The notes: generated by a model not told the origin, from the sequence alone. A stretch of 64,000 bases of DNA from Acidobacteriota bacterium (GCA_003697135.1 RFGC01000035.1:124001-188000), one strand, 5' to 3'. Shown: positions 51,719 through 60,999, numbered from the stretch's first letter. Program-made: numbers and translations.

Positions 51719-54442
51719 ATGGCAGGCAAAGCCGAGAAAAACTTTTCCGAAAATCCTTTGCTATGGCTTAGCTTGAGTCTATCGCTCGGAATTCTTCTGG
51801 AAAACTATTTCGATCTGGGATTTTGGTTTTCGCTTTTCTCTGCTCTGTTTTTCTCAGTAACCTCGCTTTTCTTCATCAATACGAAATACGCTGGCACGAT
51901 TTTTTTAATGATTGCCTTCTCATTTGCTGGAGCAACTCTCCAAGATGCTGAGAAAAGCTCGATTTCGGAAAATCGCTTGCGAAGATTGTATGACGAAGGG
52001 GTCTTCAATTCGGGCGATCCAATCGAAATCGAAGGAATTTTAATGCGCAAAGAGAAAGCCTTTGACGGCGTTTTTCTCGGCTTAGAATCGAAAAGAGCCA
52101 TCTACAAACAAAAAGAATACGAGGTCTCCGGCTTTGTAAGACTTTTTCTTCCTCTTCAAACAGAGGAAACAATCGAAGACTACCGGAATTTAGAACTCGA
52201 CTACGGAGCGTATCTTAGAGTTTTATGTAATCTGAAAAGAGATGATAATTTCCGAAATCCCGGGGTCACACCTTTAAGGAAAATACTCGACAGCAAAGGC
52301 ATTGATGCTGTTGCTACTATCAAAAGCCCGCTTTTAATTGAAAAAGGAGACAGAAAAACTTGGAACCCGATGTTCGCAGTCTTTGAACTCAAAGAATGGC
52401 TGATCGATCAGTTCCTTACAATCTTCTCAACTAAAACTGCTGGCATTATGATAGCCTCACTTCTCGGTAATGACAATTTTCTCGAAAAAGGAACTGAAAG
52501 GGCTTTTCTCGAAGGTGGGACTTTTCATCTTCTTGTAATAAGCGGGCTGCAAGTAAGCTTCATTGGCGGTTTGGTGATATTGCTTCTCAGACTTTTTACA
52601 AGAAACAGAGTGCTACAATTTTTAATCCCAACCGTATTTATCTGGTCTTATGCGATAGCAGTTGGGATATACGAAAAACCCGTAGTTCGTGCTTCTTTGA
52701 TGATTACGATAATACTTTTCGGCAAATTGATTTTTAGAGAAACCTCGCTTTTGAATCTCTTGAGTGCCGCAACTTTGATTTTACTAATCTGGAGACCTTC
52801 CGATCTATTCGACCCATCCTTTCAACTTACCTCACTATGCGTCATTGCAATTGCTGCTACCTCGCTACCTCTGCTTGAAAAATTACGAAAAATAGGCGAA
52901 TGGAAGCCTTCCGAAGAAACTCCAGCTCCACCACACTGCTCCAATTTTCTCCGCTCTTTTTGCGAAAGTCTTTACTGGAGCGAAGAAAAATGGCAAGTCG
53001 AACAAGCGCAAAATGTTTGGAGTTGTAATCTTCTCAAAACAAAGATTGCGAAAAGATTGGAAGATGCCCATCTGCAAAGGATTCTAAGATTCTTGTTTGA
53101 GATTTTCATTGTTTCAACGATTATTCAAATCTGGCTTCTTCCTTTATCAGTTTTCTACTTTCATAGAATCTCTATTGCAGGGCTTTTTTTGAATCTTTGG
53201 GCGGGAATTCTAATGTCAATTGAAAGCCTTATGGCAATAATTTCAGTCTTTTTGTATCAGATAAATCACGCTCTCGCAATGCCTTTTATCTGGTTAACAG
53301 AAACACTGAACAAAATAATCTTGTTGACTACAGAATGGTTCACCAGCCAAGATTTAGCATTTTTCCGAACACCTCACTACTCTGGCTTGATGAGCTTAAT
53401 TTATTTCGCCTATTTTGCTCCTGTAGCTTTGATTTCCTATCTCATCTACACTTGGAATCCTTTTGAAGACAAAGCGGGAAAACTATTAACGCTGTTAAGT
53501 AGAAGCAAATTGCTGATCTTTTCGATGTTATGTTTTCTAATCACTGCATTGACAATCATTTTTCATCCTTTCAGCAAGCCGCAAGCAGACAATCTCCTGC
53601 ACGTTGAGTTTCTCGATGTAGGACAAGGCGATTCAATCTTTATCAAGATGCCAACGGGAGAAACTATGCTAATTGACGGCGGAGGCAGACCTACCCCTAA
53701 AAAGATTGCACCCGACGGTGAAATTATCGAGCCTAATGCCCAAAGCATCGGTGAAACTGTGGTTTCAAGGTTTCTCTGGCATAAAGGTTATTCAGAAATT
53801 GACTTTCTCGTTTCCACGCATGCCGACACGGATCACATTCAAGGTCTGATTGACGTAGCAAAAAACTTTCGCATAAAAGCAGCTTTTTTCGGACGCATGC
53901 AATTCGATAATGAAGAATTTTTACAACTTTATGAAATCCTGAAGAAACAAAACGCACAAATACACCTGCTTTCGAGAGGTGATTTAATCAATTTTGGAGA
54001 CGTAAAAATTTTGGTCCTACATCCAGAAGAAGTGAAAGAACCAAACAATAAAAACTCCAAAATTGATAACAATCACTCTTTAGTTCTTCGGATTGCTTAC
54101 AAACGCGTTGCCTTTCTTTTCACAGGCGACATTGAAAGAGAAGCGGAAAACGAATTGCTTGAGTTTCCTGATTTGCTATCAGCTAAAGTTGTAAAAGTCC
54201 CTCATCACGGAAGCAAAACTTCTTCGATAGAAGATTTCGTGAAGACTATCAAAGCAGAATATGCCATTATAAGCGTTGGGGAAGATTCGCCGTTTGAGCA
54301 TCCCGATATTGATGTAGTCGAAAGATGGAAAAAATACGGTGCGAAGGTTCTAACCACAGGCGACAACGGAACGATTCAGTTTACCAGCGATGGCAAAAAT
54401 CTTGAGCTTAGAACATTCGCTCAAACCATCTCATTTCGTTAA
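51719..54442 (+). CDS. comEC: ComEC/Rec2 DNA uptake channel
   Basis: 907 residues, full length. N-terminal helices and DUF4131-type OB region (to about residue 200), competence membrane domain with GGTFHLLVISGLQVSFIGGL, and a C-terminal metallo-beta-lactamase domain: VEFLDVGQGDSIFIKMP, STHADTDHIQGLID and VKVPHHGSKTSS. It moves single-stranded DNA through the inner membrane; the C-terminal domain may be the nuclease. A long, Lys/Glu-rich cytoplasmic loop of about 80 residues (about 390-470) interrupts the membrane part. Confidence 0.95.
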   Translation: MAGKAEKNFSENPLLWLSLSLSLGILLENYFDLGFWFSLFSALFFSVTSLFFINTKYAGTIFLMIAFSFAGATLQDAEKSSISENRLRRLYDEGVFNSGDPIEIEGILMRKEKAFDGVFLGLESKRAIYKQKEYEVSGFVRLFLPLQTEETIEDYRNLELDYGAYLRVLCNLKRDDNFRNPGVTPLRKILDSKGIDAVATIKSPLLIEKGDRKTWNPMFAVFELKEWLIDQFLTIFSTKTAGIMIASLLGNDNFLEKGTERAFLEGGTFHLLVISGLQVSFIGGLVILLLRLFTRNRVLQFLIPTVFIWSYAIAVGIYEKPVVRASLMITIILFGKLIFRETSLLNLLSAATLILLIWRPSDLFDPSFQLTSLCVIAIAATSLPLLEKLRKIGEWKPSEETPAPPHCSNFLRSFCESLYWSEEKWQVEQAQNVWSCNLLKTKIAKRLEDAHLQRILRFLFEIFIVSTIIQIWLLPLSVFYFHRISIAGLFLNLWAGILMSIESLMAIISVFLYQINHALAMPFIWLTETLNKIILLTTEWFTSQDLAFFRTPHYSGLMSLIYFAYFAPVALISYLIYTWNPFEDKAGKLLTLLSRSKLLIFSMLCFLITALTIIFHPFSKPQADNLLHVEFLDVGQGDSIFIKMPTGETMLIDGGGRPTPKKIAPDGEIIEPNAQSIGETVVSRFLWHKGYSEIDFLVSTHADTDHIQGLIDVAKNFRIKAAFFGRMQFDNEEFLQLYEILKKQNAQIHLLSRGDLINFGDVKILVLHPEEVKEPNNKNSKIDNNHSLVLRIAYKRVAFLFTGDIEREAENELLEFPDLLSAKVVKVPHHGSKTSSIEDFVKTIKAEYAIISVGEDSPFEHPDIDVVERWKKYGAKVLTTGDNGTIQFTSDGKNLELRTFAQTISFR

Positions 54443-54568
54443 TTCCTGCACGAGAGAAATAACACTCGCTGTATTCTGAATAAAACGCTTCATCTCAGCT
54501 TTCTAGCCAACAGAGCGTTCTCTTAGCTTTGAGCGTTAAATCAGCTTTTATTATCTTGATGCGATTGT

Positions 54569-54634
54569 CAAAAGTTTTTTGAATATAGCAAAAGTCAGTT
54601 CTGAAGTTGTAGAATGAACTTTGACGGCTAAAAT
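54569..54634 (+). promoter_or_regulatory. Promoter region of the amphipathic membrane protein gene
   Basis: CAAAAGT occurs twice as direct repeats (54569-54575 and 54589-54595), 20 bases apart. A promoter TTGTAG (54607-54612), 16 bases, TAAAAT (54629-54634) follows, then AAGGAG (54652-54657) ahead of ATG 54665. The same heptamer is in the inverted repeats near 24.1 and 26.4 kb. Confidence 0.4.
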
Positions 54635-54664
54635 GTCGTTAATTCTTCTTGAAGGAGATGAAGA

Positions 54665-55702
54665 ATGTCTGATTACAAAGAAAAATTTGAAGAATGGCAA
54701 AAAAACACAAAGGAAAAGTTGGAAGAGTTGGACAAGAGCCTAAAAGACAAACTTGAAGAAAGTGCAAAAGTTATATTTGAAACAGCGCAAAAAGGAGCTG
54801 AAACAATCAAAGAGGGCGTTGAGAAACTGAAGAATGAAGCAGAGAAAACGGAAGTTGGGAAGCAGGCCATAAGAACAGCAGAAGAACTTGCAAAAACAGC
54901 ATCAGAAAAAGCAAAAATAGCATGGGAAGCAAGCGAACCTATCCGTCAAGTTGCCGAAGAAGTCAGCGAGAAAGCGGAAGAGGCTCTGAAAAATGCTAGT
55001 AAAAAAGCTGGTGAAGTTTTAGAATCAGCTACCGACAAAGCCGAAGAGATTTTGGGCAAAACCAGAGAAAAGTTTTCATCAGCAACAGAGACAATATCAA
55101 AAGGAGCAAGTTACGGAGCAAGCTGGACTAGAACAATAGACGCCACACTCAAAACTGCAAAAAAGACAACAGATTGGGTAATCGAAAATCCTCTGAACGC
55201 GGCATTGACGGGCTTTTCCATGCTAGTAGGTGCTGGATTAGGTGCCGGAATGACTTTGATAAGCTCTCACTGGCTATTTAACTCTGCATTGCCTTCATGG
55301 TCGGTCAAAAAGATCAGTGAAAAATTCTTGGAGTATCTTGAAAATCAAGAAGAACTTCTCGAAAACGGCGCTCTATCTGAAGCCGAAGCGAAAAGAGTAG
55401 AATTTGAAAGAGAAATTGTCAAGCAAGTTGGCGCACCGCTTTTAGGTGCTTTTTCTTTCGGTGCAGGTGTGATGATGTGGGCAAACATTTTTTCGCCTAA
55501 AACCATAACAGGTGCACCGATAAGCTGGATTCTAAGAGGTAATCCCATATTGGAAGGTGCATGGTTCTTCGGAAATGGGCTTGTTTGCTTCAAAATCGGA
55601 TACGAATTTTTCATGATCTCCCTTGAGGATCAAAAAGAAACTGAAAACTTGATGAATCAGATAAAAGGACTCTTGCAAGGAATGCAGCGGGATTCTACAT
55701 AA
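54665..55702 (+). CDS. Amphipathic-helix (LEA/apolipoprotein-like) membrane protein
   Basis: 345 residues; AAGGAG 7 bases upstream. Residues 1-140 are Lys/Glu/Ala-rich, without Cys, and form long amphipathic helices in repeats of about 11-17 residues (EKLKNEAEKTEVGKQAIR, KASEKAEEALKN-type). Then come membrane-like segments: NPLNAALTGFSMLVGAGLGAG, a second LLGAFSFGAGVMMWANIF and EGAWFFGNGLVCFKIGYEFF. It resembles LEA or apolipoprotein-A1-like proteins by composition, not by a recognised family. A membrane stabiliser or stress role is inference. No operon partners. Confidence 0.75.
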   Translation: MSDYKEKFEEWQKNTKEKLEELDKSLKDKLEESAKVIFETAQKGAETIKEGVEKLKNEAEKTEVGKQAIRTAEELAKTASEKAKIAWEASEPIRQVAEEVSEKAEEALKNASKKAGEVLESATDKAEEILGKTREKFSSATETISKGASYGASWTRTIDATLKTAKKTTDWVIENPLNAALTGFSMLVGAGLGAGMTLISSHWLFNSALPSWSVKKISEKFLEYLENQEELLENGALSEAEAKRVEFEREIVKQVGAPLLGAFSFGAGVMMWANIFSPKTITGAPISWILRGNPILEGAWFFGNGLVCFKIGYEFFMISLEDQKETENLMNQIKGLLQGMQRDST

Positions 55703-55727
55703 AGGTAGGAAATCTCTGAGAAATTTA

Positions 55728-56285
55728 TCAACGCTGCTGAAATGTGCAGAGTCGCACCAACGAGGCTCCAATAGAAACTAATCTAAATTTATCAGGCTCT
55801 GAGAAAATGAGAATTTCACCCTTAGGATGAGAAGAGAAAACACCCAAAGCAGGCCAGCGTATCTCGGAAATAGTCCTTCCTCGAACGTCTTGAATATGAC
55901 CAACTTGAGAACCTATGATTAAGGGATTCTCGAATTTTAATTGACCTACAACCTTGCCCAGTCCGTTTTTGATTTCCCAATTCTTAAATCCGAAGATTCT
56001 TTTCGGCTTAATCGTCCAAAGATGCTCACCGGTATATCGCAAAATATCATAGCATTGCCTAAGTAAACTTGGCTCTCTTTTCATGATTATTTTCGACCCA
56101 TCAACACTCTGCCATTCTAGCCATAATCTCAAAGCAGCGCGCAGCTTTGTGTAATAAAGCACTCGACTTGTGGGAACTTCTCGAATCTTCCATAAAAGAG
56201 AACCTTGCGCCGAATAAACCAGCACTTCCAAGCGGCGAAGGCTTGAACTTAAACATTCCACCTTCAATTCTTCTATCGGTTGCAC
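55728..56285 (-). CDS. Hypothetical protein with beta-rich, LURP-one-like character (GTG start)
   Basis: 185 residues from GTG 56285, chosen because AAAAGGAG lies 9 bases upstream; the TTG at 56309 precedes the SD. Beta-rich sequence: LRRLEVLVYSAQGSLLWKIRE, YTGEHLWTIKPKRIFGFKNWEI and KGEILIFSEPDKFRLVS. Such alternation resembles Tubby/LURP-one-type scaffolds, but I do not recognise a family with certainty. No signal peptide. It ends 25 bases from the convergent amphipathic protein gene and follows rsmD on the minus strand. Confidence 0.7.
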   Translation of the reverse strand: MQPIEELKVECLSSSLRRLEVLVYSAQGSLLWKIREVPTSRVLYYTKLRAALRLWLEWQSVDGSKIIMKREPSLLRQCYDILRYTGEHLWTIKPKRIFGFKNWEIKNGLGKVVGQLKFENPLIIGSQVGHIQDVRGRTISEIRWPALGVFSSHPKGEILIFSEPDKFRLVSIGASLVRLCTFQQR

Positions 56286-56317
56286 GGCAAACAACTCCTT
56301 TTCAGACAAACACTATC

Positions 56318-56860
56318 TCATTTTTCGTAGAAACTCAATGATGAACTGCCTTGCTTCAACTTTCGCCATCTTCGCAACTTACCAACAACATCCGGCAACT
56401 CTTTTTTCGAGTCATGTTCTGCGATGAACACTCCGCTTTCGGACAAAACTTCTGATTCAGAAACCACCCACAAAACGTAATTGTAATCACTTGAATAAGG
56501 CGGATCGTAAAAAATTATGTCGAATTTCTTATTGGCTCTTTTCAGATACTCTGCAGCATCGGCTTGAACAACCTCTGTCTCGTTCTCTGGAACACCGAGC
56601 AGATCAAGGTTTTCTTCAATCAAAATACAAGCCCTTCTAGATTTATCAACAAATGTAGCGAAACTTGCGCCTCTAGATAAAGCCTCGATCCCGACCGCAC
56701 CCGTTCCGGAACACAAATCCAAAAATTTGGTGTTTTCCGTTATGCGTGGGGTGATTATGTTGAAAAGAGTCTCACGCAATCGGTCAGAAGTCGGACGCAC
56801 TTTATCAGAAGCTGGGCTTTTAATGATACGCCTTCCATATTTTCCTGCAATTATTCTCAT
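56318..56860 (-). CDS. rsmD: 16S rRNA (guanine(966)-N(2))-methyltransferase RsmD
   Basis: 180 residues. RIIAGKYGRRIIKSPASD and VRPTSDRLRETLFNIITPR are the family N-terminus; FLDLCSGTGAVGIEALSRGA is the SAM site; FDIIFYDPPYSS is the catalytic (D/N)PPY motif. It methylates G966 in 16S rRNA. It follows def by 43 bases on the same strand. Confidence 0.95.
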   Translation of the reverse strand: MRIIAGKYGRRIIKSPASDKVRPTSDRLRETLFNIITPRITENTKFLDLCSGTGAVGIEALSRGASFATFVDKSRRACILIEENLDLLGVPENETEVVQADAAEYLKRANKKFDIIFYDPPYSSDYNYVLWVVSESEVLSESGVFIAEHDSKKELPDVVGKLRRWRKLKQGSSSLSFYEK

Positions 56861-56903
56861 TTTATAACCTATCGAAAAACCGTCGAGAGATTTAACTCGA
56901 AGT

Positions 56904-57395
56904 TTATCTGCCCTTCTTTTCCTTCCGAAATTTTTTGATAACCATTTCTCTACGGAGTTTCGGCAGATGGTCTATAAAGAGCTTACCATCGCAGTGGTCG
57001 GTTTCGTGCAAAAAGCATCTTGCCGCTAGTCCAGTTGCTGTTTTCTCGAACCAGTTACCTTCTAGGTCTTGCGCTCTCAGAGTAACCTCACTAGGTCGAA
57101 CAAGTATCGCAGGAATTTTGCCCACCGAGAGACAACCTTCTGCTCCTGTTTGCTCACCTTTTGCTTCAACAATCTGGGGATTTGCCGCAATAAGTTTTAT
57201 GCCTTCACAATCCATCACAAAAAGCCTCAAAGACACCCCTATCTGTGGAGCGGCAAGCCCAACTCCTTCAGCCTCATACATCGTTTCAAACATATCTTCG
57301 CAAAGCTTTCTTAGCTCTTCATCGAATTTTTCAACAGGCTTGCCCGCTCTTGACAAAACTTCATTAGGATATTCGACAATTTTTCTGATGCCCAT
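56904..57395 (-). CDS. def: Peptide deformylase
   Basis: 163 residues. The three class motifs are present: GVGLAAPQIG, EGCLSVG and HETDHCDGKLF (HExxH-type metal site). It removes the formyl group from nascent N-terminal Met. Twenty-one bases separate it from the small zinc-protein gene upstream, so they may share a transcript: zinc protein, def, rsmD. Confidence 0.97.
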   Translation of the reverse strand: MGIRKIVEYPNEVLSRAGKPVEKFDEELRKLCEDMFETMYEAEGVGLAAPQIGVSLRLFVMDCEGIKLIAANPQIVEAKGEQTGAEGCLSVGKIPAILVRPSEVTLRAQDLEGNWFEKTATGLAARCFLHETDHCDGKLFIDHLPKLRREMVIKKFRKEKKGR

Positions 57396-57416
57396 AACTC
57401 TTGAAAATCAAAAGCA

Positions 57417-57620
57417 TTATCTCGGAATGATGCCATAACGCGACATTCTACGAAAATCTTTTTTCGTGAAAAAACCTCTTTCTTCTCTTCCCAAACACTC
57501 CCAACAAACAGCTTTCTCTTCATTTGTCGGGCTTATGAAAACATTGTAATAGTGAGTTTCACGGTCACATTCATCGCATCGCCTTAAAGGCTTTTTTTGA
57601 TTTGTGTTCCCGTTATTCAT
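57417..57620 (-). CDS. Small Cys4 zinc-ribbon protein
   Basis: 67 residues. Two CxxC knuckles, RRCDECDRETHYYN and AVCWECLGREERG, are 20 or so residues apart: a probable zinc ribbon. The rest is basic, with TKKDFRRMSRYGI at the C-terminus. It precedes def and rsmD in the same direction, so a translation- or ribosome-linked role is possible (inference). No family recognised. Confidence 0.75.
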   Translation of the reverse strand: MNNGNTNQKKPLRRCDECDRETHYYNVFISPTNEEKAVCWECLGREERGFFTKKDFRRMSRYGIIPR

Positions 57621-57722
57621 GGCTATTTTCCCCCAAAGGTATCAACAAATAGTGTAATTTGCTTAAAAGAAAACGCCAAATTTACTGCGAAGATAAACTT
57701 GTGTCCAAGCGAGCAAGTTTCT

Positions 57723-57751
57723 TTGACGGAATTTTTGTGTTATTTTACCAA
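57723..57751 (+). promoter_or_regulatory. Candidate promoter of the HD-GYP gene
   Basis: TTGACG (57723-57728), 17-base spacer, TACCAA (57746-57751), ending 7 bases before ATG 57759. The -10 is weak but the spacing and -35 are good; the mRNA would be leaderless. Confidence 0.35.
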
Positions 57752-57758
57752 ATATCAG

Positions 57759-58880
57759 ATGCTTAGAGAAATAGAAAAAAGAATCCTGATTATTGACGAC
57801 GCAGCCGAAACAAGAGAAGAACTTCACGAAATGATTGCTAAACAATACGAATGCGAAAGCTCAGCGTCATACGAACTGGCTTTATTAGAATCGCATGAGA
57901 AGTCTTTTTTAATTCTTCTGATGAGAGCTAGTCTTTATCAAGCTTTGGACGTAGAAAAAATCAACATTTTGAAAGCAGCTAATCCAAACGCAGTTTTAAT
58001 TCTGTTCGGCTCACGCGAAAACTTCTCATTTAGCCCAGATGAAATCTTTGACTTTTTAACCCTACCTATTGAAGAAGAAAAACTCTTTTTCTCAATACAA
58101 AAAGCGCTTAAATTCTGCGAACTACTTGAGCTTAAAAGAAACTACCAAGACCATCTTGAAGAAGCCCGTGAAAAACAATTAGCAGAATTCAGCAAAACCT
58201 TAGAAAAAACTGAGGCTATTTACCAAAATATCTTGAAAGCAATAATGCAAGCTTTGGAAATCAGAAACTGTGAGCCTTACGGACACTCGGAGCGAATCGT
58301 TACTTTCTCTCTTAGAATAGGCTACGAACTTGGACTCGATAAAGACACTTTGAAGACTCTCGAGCTTGGAGCAATACTTCATGACATAGGGAAAATAGCT
58401 ATTCCCGATTACATCTTGCGCAAACCTTCACAGACAAATGAAGAAGAATGGAAAAAAATGATGCTTCATCCGCTCTATGGACAAAGAATGTTGAAAAACA
58501 TTCCGTTTCTGGAGAAAGCCATCAAAGCAGTTGTTCAACATCATGAAAGATGGGACGGGAAAGGCTATCCGTTTGGATTGAAAGGTGAGGAAATTGATAT
58601 TTGCGCTCGAATTCTTGCTGTCGCAGACGCTTTCGATTCGATGACATCTGATGAAACCTATAGGCTAGGCTCTTCTTACGAAGAAGCAATAACGAGAATG
58701 GAAAAACTCGCCGGAACTCAATTCGATCCTGCAATCGTTGAGGCTCTTAAAAACATACCGAAAGAGGATTGGGAAATTTTGCATGAGCTTTCCTTGAAAG
58801 AGAAAAAAGAACTCACTTCCTATCAAGCAATAGTATCTGAGCTTGTTTACTCGAAAAGCCGGGTGGACACAATCCATTAA
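57759..58880 (+). CDS. HD-GYP domain phosphodiesterase with degenerate receiver domain
   Basis: 373 residues from ATG 57759; upstream in-frame sequence is non-coding-like. Residues about 1-130 look like a receiver fold (RILIIDDAAETREELHEM) but the phospho-acceptor Asp strand reads SFLILLMRASLYQ, so it lacks the usual Asp. A coiled linker leads to an HD-GYP domain: LGAILHDIGKIAIPDYIL, MMLHPLYGQRML and VVQHHERWDGKGYP. The metal and GYP residues are intact, so it should hydrolyse c-di-GMP. Probably regulated by binding rather than phosphorylation of its receiver. Confidence 0.92.
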   Translation: MLREIEKRILIIDDAAETREELHEMIAKQYECESSASYELALLESHEKSFLILLMRASLYQALDVEKINILKAANPNAVLILFGSRENFSFSPDEIFDFLTLPIEEEKLFFSIQKALKFCELLELKRNYQDHLEEAREKQLAEFSKTLEKTEAIYQNILKAIMQALEIRNCEPYGHSERIVTFSLRIGYELGLDKDTLKTLELGAILHDIGKIAIPDYILRKPSQTNEEEWKKMMLHPLYGQRMLKNIPFLEKAIKAVVQHHERWDGKGYPFGLKGEEIDICARILAVADAFDSMTSDETYRLGSSYEEAITRMEKLAGTQFDPAIVEALKNIPKEDWEILHELSLKEKKELTSYQAIVSELVYSKSRVDTIH

Positions 58881-58926
58881 AAGTCTGCACTAACCGTCTG
58901 AAGGCTTTCAGAATCAATAGAAAAAG

Positions 58927-59280
58927 CTACTTGATTAACCTATTTGTTTTTGTATCGGGAAAAATGATTTTTGGTTTGAAGTTTTTGGCTTCTTCTCTAT
59001 CAAGCCAGGTGTAGGAAAGGATTATAACGACATCACCGATATTGAATTTCAGCGCAGCAGGACCATTCATGCAAATCACACCGCTACCACGCTCGCCCTT
59101 TATAACGTAGGTAATTATCCGCTCGCCGTTTCTTTTGTTCAAAACATGAACTTGCTCGTTTTCAATCAAATCAGCCGCTTCCATCAATTCTTCGTCAATC
59201 GTGATACTGCCAACGTAATCAACTTCGGCTTGCGTAACCGTAACACAATGTATTTTCGACTTCAAAACACCAACAAGCAT
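58927..59280 (-). CDS. panD: Aspartate 1-decarboxylase
   Basis: 117 residues from ATG 59280; the ATG at 59301 would add 7 residues. GVLKSKIHCVTVTQAEVDYV and GSITIDEELM contain the Gly-Ser self-cleavage site that makes the pyruvoyl group, and LNKRNGERIITYVIKGERGSG follows. It makes beta-alanine for pantothenate and CoA. A PAALKF replaces the usual PAAHxx, a small change near the substrate pocket. No other pan genes are near. Confidence 0.9.
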   Translation of the reverse strand: MLVGVLKSKIHCVTVTQAEVDYVGSITIDEELMEAADLIENEQVHVLNKRNGERIITYVIKGERGSGVICMNGPAALKFNIGDVVIILSYTWLDREEAKNFKPKIIFPDTKTNRLIK

Positions 59281-59362
59281 AAACAAATTATATTCAGACA
59301 TTTTTCAATTTGTGTCAATTTCGGAAAAATCTCTAGTAAGAGGATTTTCGGCCACAAAAATC

Positions 59363-59392
59363 TTCACTAACTTGAAAAGATGAGTTTATAAT
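59363..59392 (+). promoter_or_regulatory. Promoter of the FecR-domain gene
   Basis: TTCACT (59363-59368), 18-base spacer, TATAAT (59387-59392). A clear SD (AAGGAG) follows about 40 bases later, before ATG 59440. Confidence 0.5.
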
Positions 59393-59439
59393 TTGGCTAT
59401 CAGCTTTGCTGAAATTCAATTTGAAGGAGTAGCTTAGAA

Positions 59440-60585
59440 ATGAAAATCGCAAAACTTATCGTAATCATGTTGCTATTTTTTGCGGGCATAAGCAAACTAC
59501 AAGCGCAGGAAACTCTACTTTACAAAGTTTCTGCTGAAGCAGGTCCTGTGAACTACGTCGAAGGAGAAGTAACGCTTGTAAACGAACTTGGCGTTAGAAA
59601 CTTGACCAAAGGCGACAGAGTGTTGATTGAGGATAAAGTCAGAACAGGTGCAAACGGTAAGGTTGAGATTCTTCTCAATCCAGGCTCATACGTCCGGCTT
59701 GCGGGAAACTCTGAATTTGAATTTCTTGATACTTCTCTGGATAACTTACAACTCCGCCTGAACAAAGGAACCGCTATATTTGAAGTTTTCGCAACCAAAG
59801 ACTTCAAAGTAACCGTCCTAACGCCGAAAGTTGAAGTCTCGCTAATAAAAACAGGAGTTTACAGACTTGATATTGGCGAGAACGGAAAATGCACCATAAA
59901 GGTATGGAAGGGAATTGCACAGGCCAGTAATCTCAAAATAGAAAAAGGTCGGAAAGCAGTGATTTCAAATCAGTTTGAAATAGCAAAGTTTTCTCGCAGT
60001 GAAACTGATGAAATCGAACGATGGAGCAAAGACCGCTCAAAATATCTTGCAAAGATAAATTCAGAACTTGAGAGAAGAACTTTGCGGGATAGCCTTATTG
60101 CGTCTTATACGAACTGGGATTTTTATAATTCTTTTGGGCTTTGGATATTCGCTCCAAGGCTAGGTAGCTATTGCTTCTTACCTTTCGGATATGGCTGGCA
60201 AAGCCCTTACGGATTTTGGTTTGGATTCGACATCTGGACAATCCCACTACCAGCCTACATTTTTTACCCAAGACAGCCTTCTATTCAACCTAATACAGCA
60301 AGCGGAAGCCCGACAGTTACACCTCCAAACAACTTACCTGCAACCAGGAAAACAGACCAGGTTGAGACCCCACCCATTGTGCCACCATTTATGAAAATTC
60401 AAAAAGATGTAGGCATAATCCCACCAGATAGCTTTCCGACAAGGATCGACTCAAAAACAAACGCTCCTACACCTGTTTTGGTACCGAATCCATCGGTTAG
60501 CCCCGTTCCAACAACCGTGCCTTCGACAAACGATACAACACCGTCGCCTGTAATCATGACACCAACCCGCAAAAGGGATAACTAG
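59440..60585 (+). CDS. Secreted FecR-domain protein with Pro-rich tail
   Basis: 381 residues. Signal peptide to about residue 22 (LQAQ). Residues about 40-175 are a FecR-like domain: LTKGDRVLIEDKVRTGANGK, YVRLAGNSEFEF, KGTAIFEVFATKDFKVTVLT and VWKGIAQASN. A hydrophobic aromatic stretch (about 225-280, WDFYNSFGLWIFAPRLGSYC) and a Pro/Thr-rich tail follow. Such proteins, typical of Acidobacteriota, are periplasmic or surface-linked; function unknown. A terminator follows at 60594-60633. Confidence 0.85.
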   Translation: MKIAKLIVIMLLFFAGISKLQAQETLLYKVSAEAGPVNYVEGEVTLVNELGVRNLTKGDRVLIEDKVRTGANGKVEILLNPGSYVRLAGNSEFEFLDTSLDNLQLRLNKGTAIFEVFATKDFKVTVLTPKVEVSLIKTGVYRLDIGENGKCTIKVWKGIAQASNLKIEKGRKAVISNQFEIAKFSRSETDEIERWSKDRSKYLAKINSELERRTLRDSLIASYTNWDFYNSFGLWIFAPRLGSYCFLPFGYGWQSPYGFWFGFDIWTIPLPAYIFYPRQPSIQPNTASGSPTVTPPNNLPATRKTDQVETPPIVPPFMKIQKDVGIIPPDSFPTRIDSKTNAPTPVLVPNPSVSPVPTTVPSTNDTTPSPVIMTPTRKRDN

Positions 60586-60593
60586 TTTCATGC

Positions 60594-60633
60594 AAAAGGT
60601 GGTTTTCGCCCGATAAAGCAAAACCACCTTTTG
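60594..60633 (+). terminator. Intrinsic terminator after the FecR gene
   Basis: AAAAGGTGGTTTT pairs with AAAACCACCTTTT across 60594-60632, a 13-bp stem ending in T residues. Confidence 0.85.
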
Positions 60634-60723
60634 TAATTGAAATTAAATGTTATATTTTTATGATATAATGAAAAGCAAAATCCCTATTGGCAATCGAAAA
60701 ATTCATGTGATAGGATTGTATGT

Positions 60724-60999
60724 ATGAAAGAACAAACTTTCTTCAATGATCCTGCGGTTGATCGATTGATGGGTGTGGTATTTCAGCTTGCTTCTGAGGT
60801 TTATATTTTGAAAGACAGAGTAAAAGCACTTGAAAAACTGCTAGAAGAAAACGGCATAATTCCTGCCGAAGCAGTCGAAAACTCGGCAGAAGTTTTATCG
60901 CCCGAAGAAAGAGAAAAGTTCATCAATCGCATTTTTGAGCCGATCATACAAGCAGAGAAAGCTTCTTCGCATGTTGCCGAAGAGTATCAACTTGAGTGA
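60724..60999 (+). CDS. Small coiled-coil protein of unknown function
   Basis: 91 residues. NDPAVDRLMGVVFQLASEVY and LKDRVKALEKLLEENGIIP form a coiled coil; SPEEREKFINRIFEPIIQ is a second helix. No signal or metal motif. The next gene begins at or within 15 bases of its stop (GTGA overlap or ATG 61011), so the methyltransferase is probably co-transcribed and this may be its partner. Confidence 0.7.
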   Translation: MKEQTFFNDPAVDRLMGVVFQLASEVYILKDRVKALEKLLEENGIIPAEAVENSAEVLSPEEREKFINRIFEPIIQAEKASSHVAEEYQLE

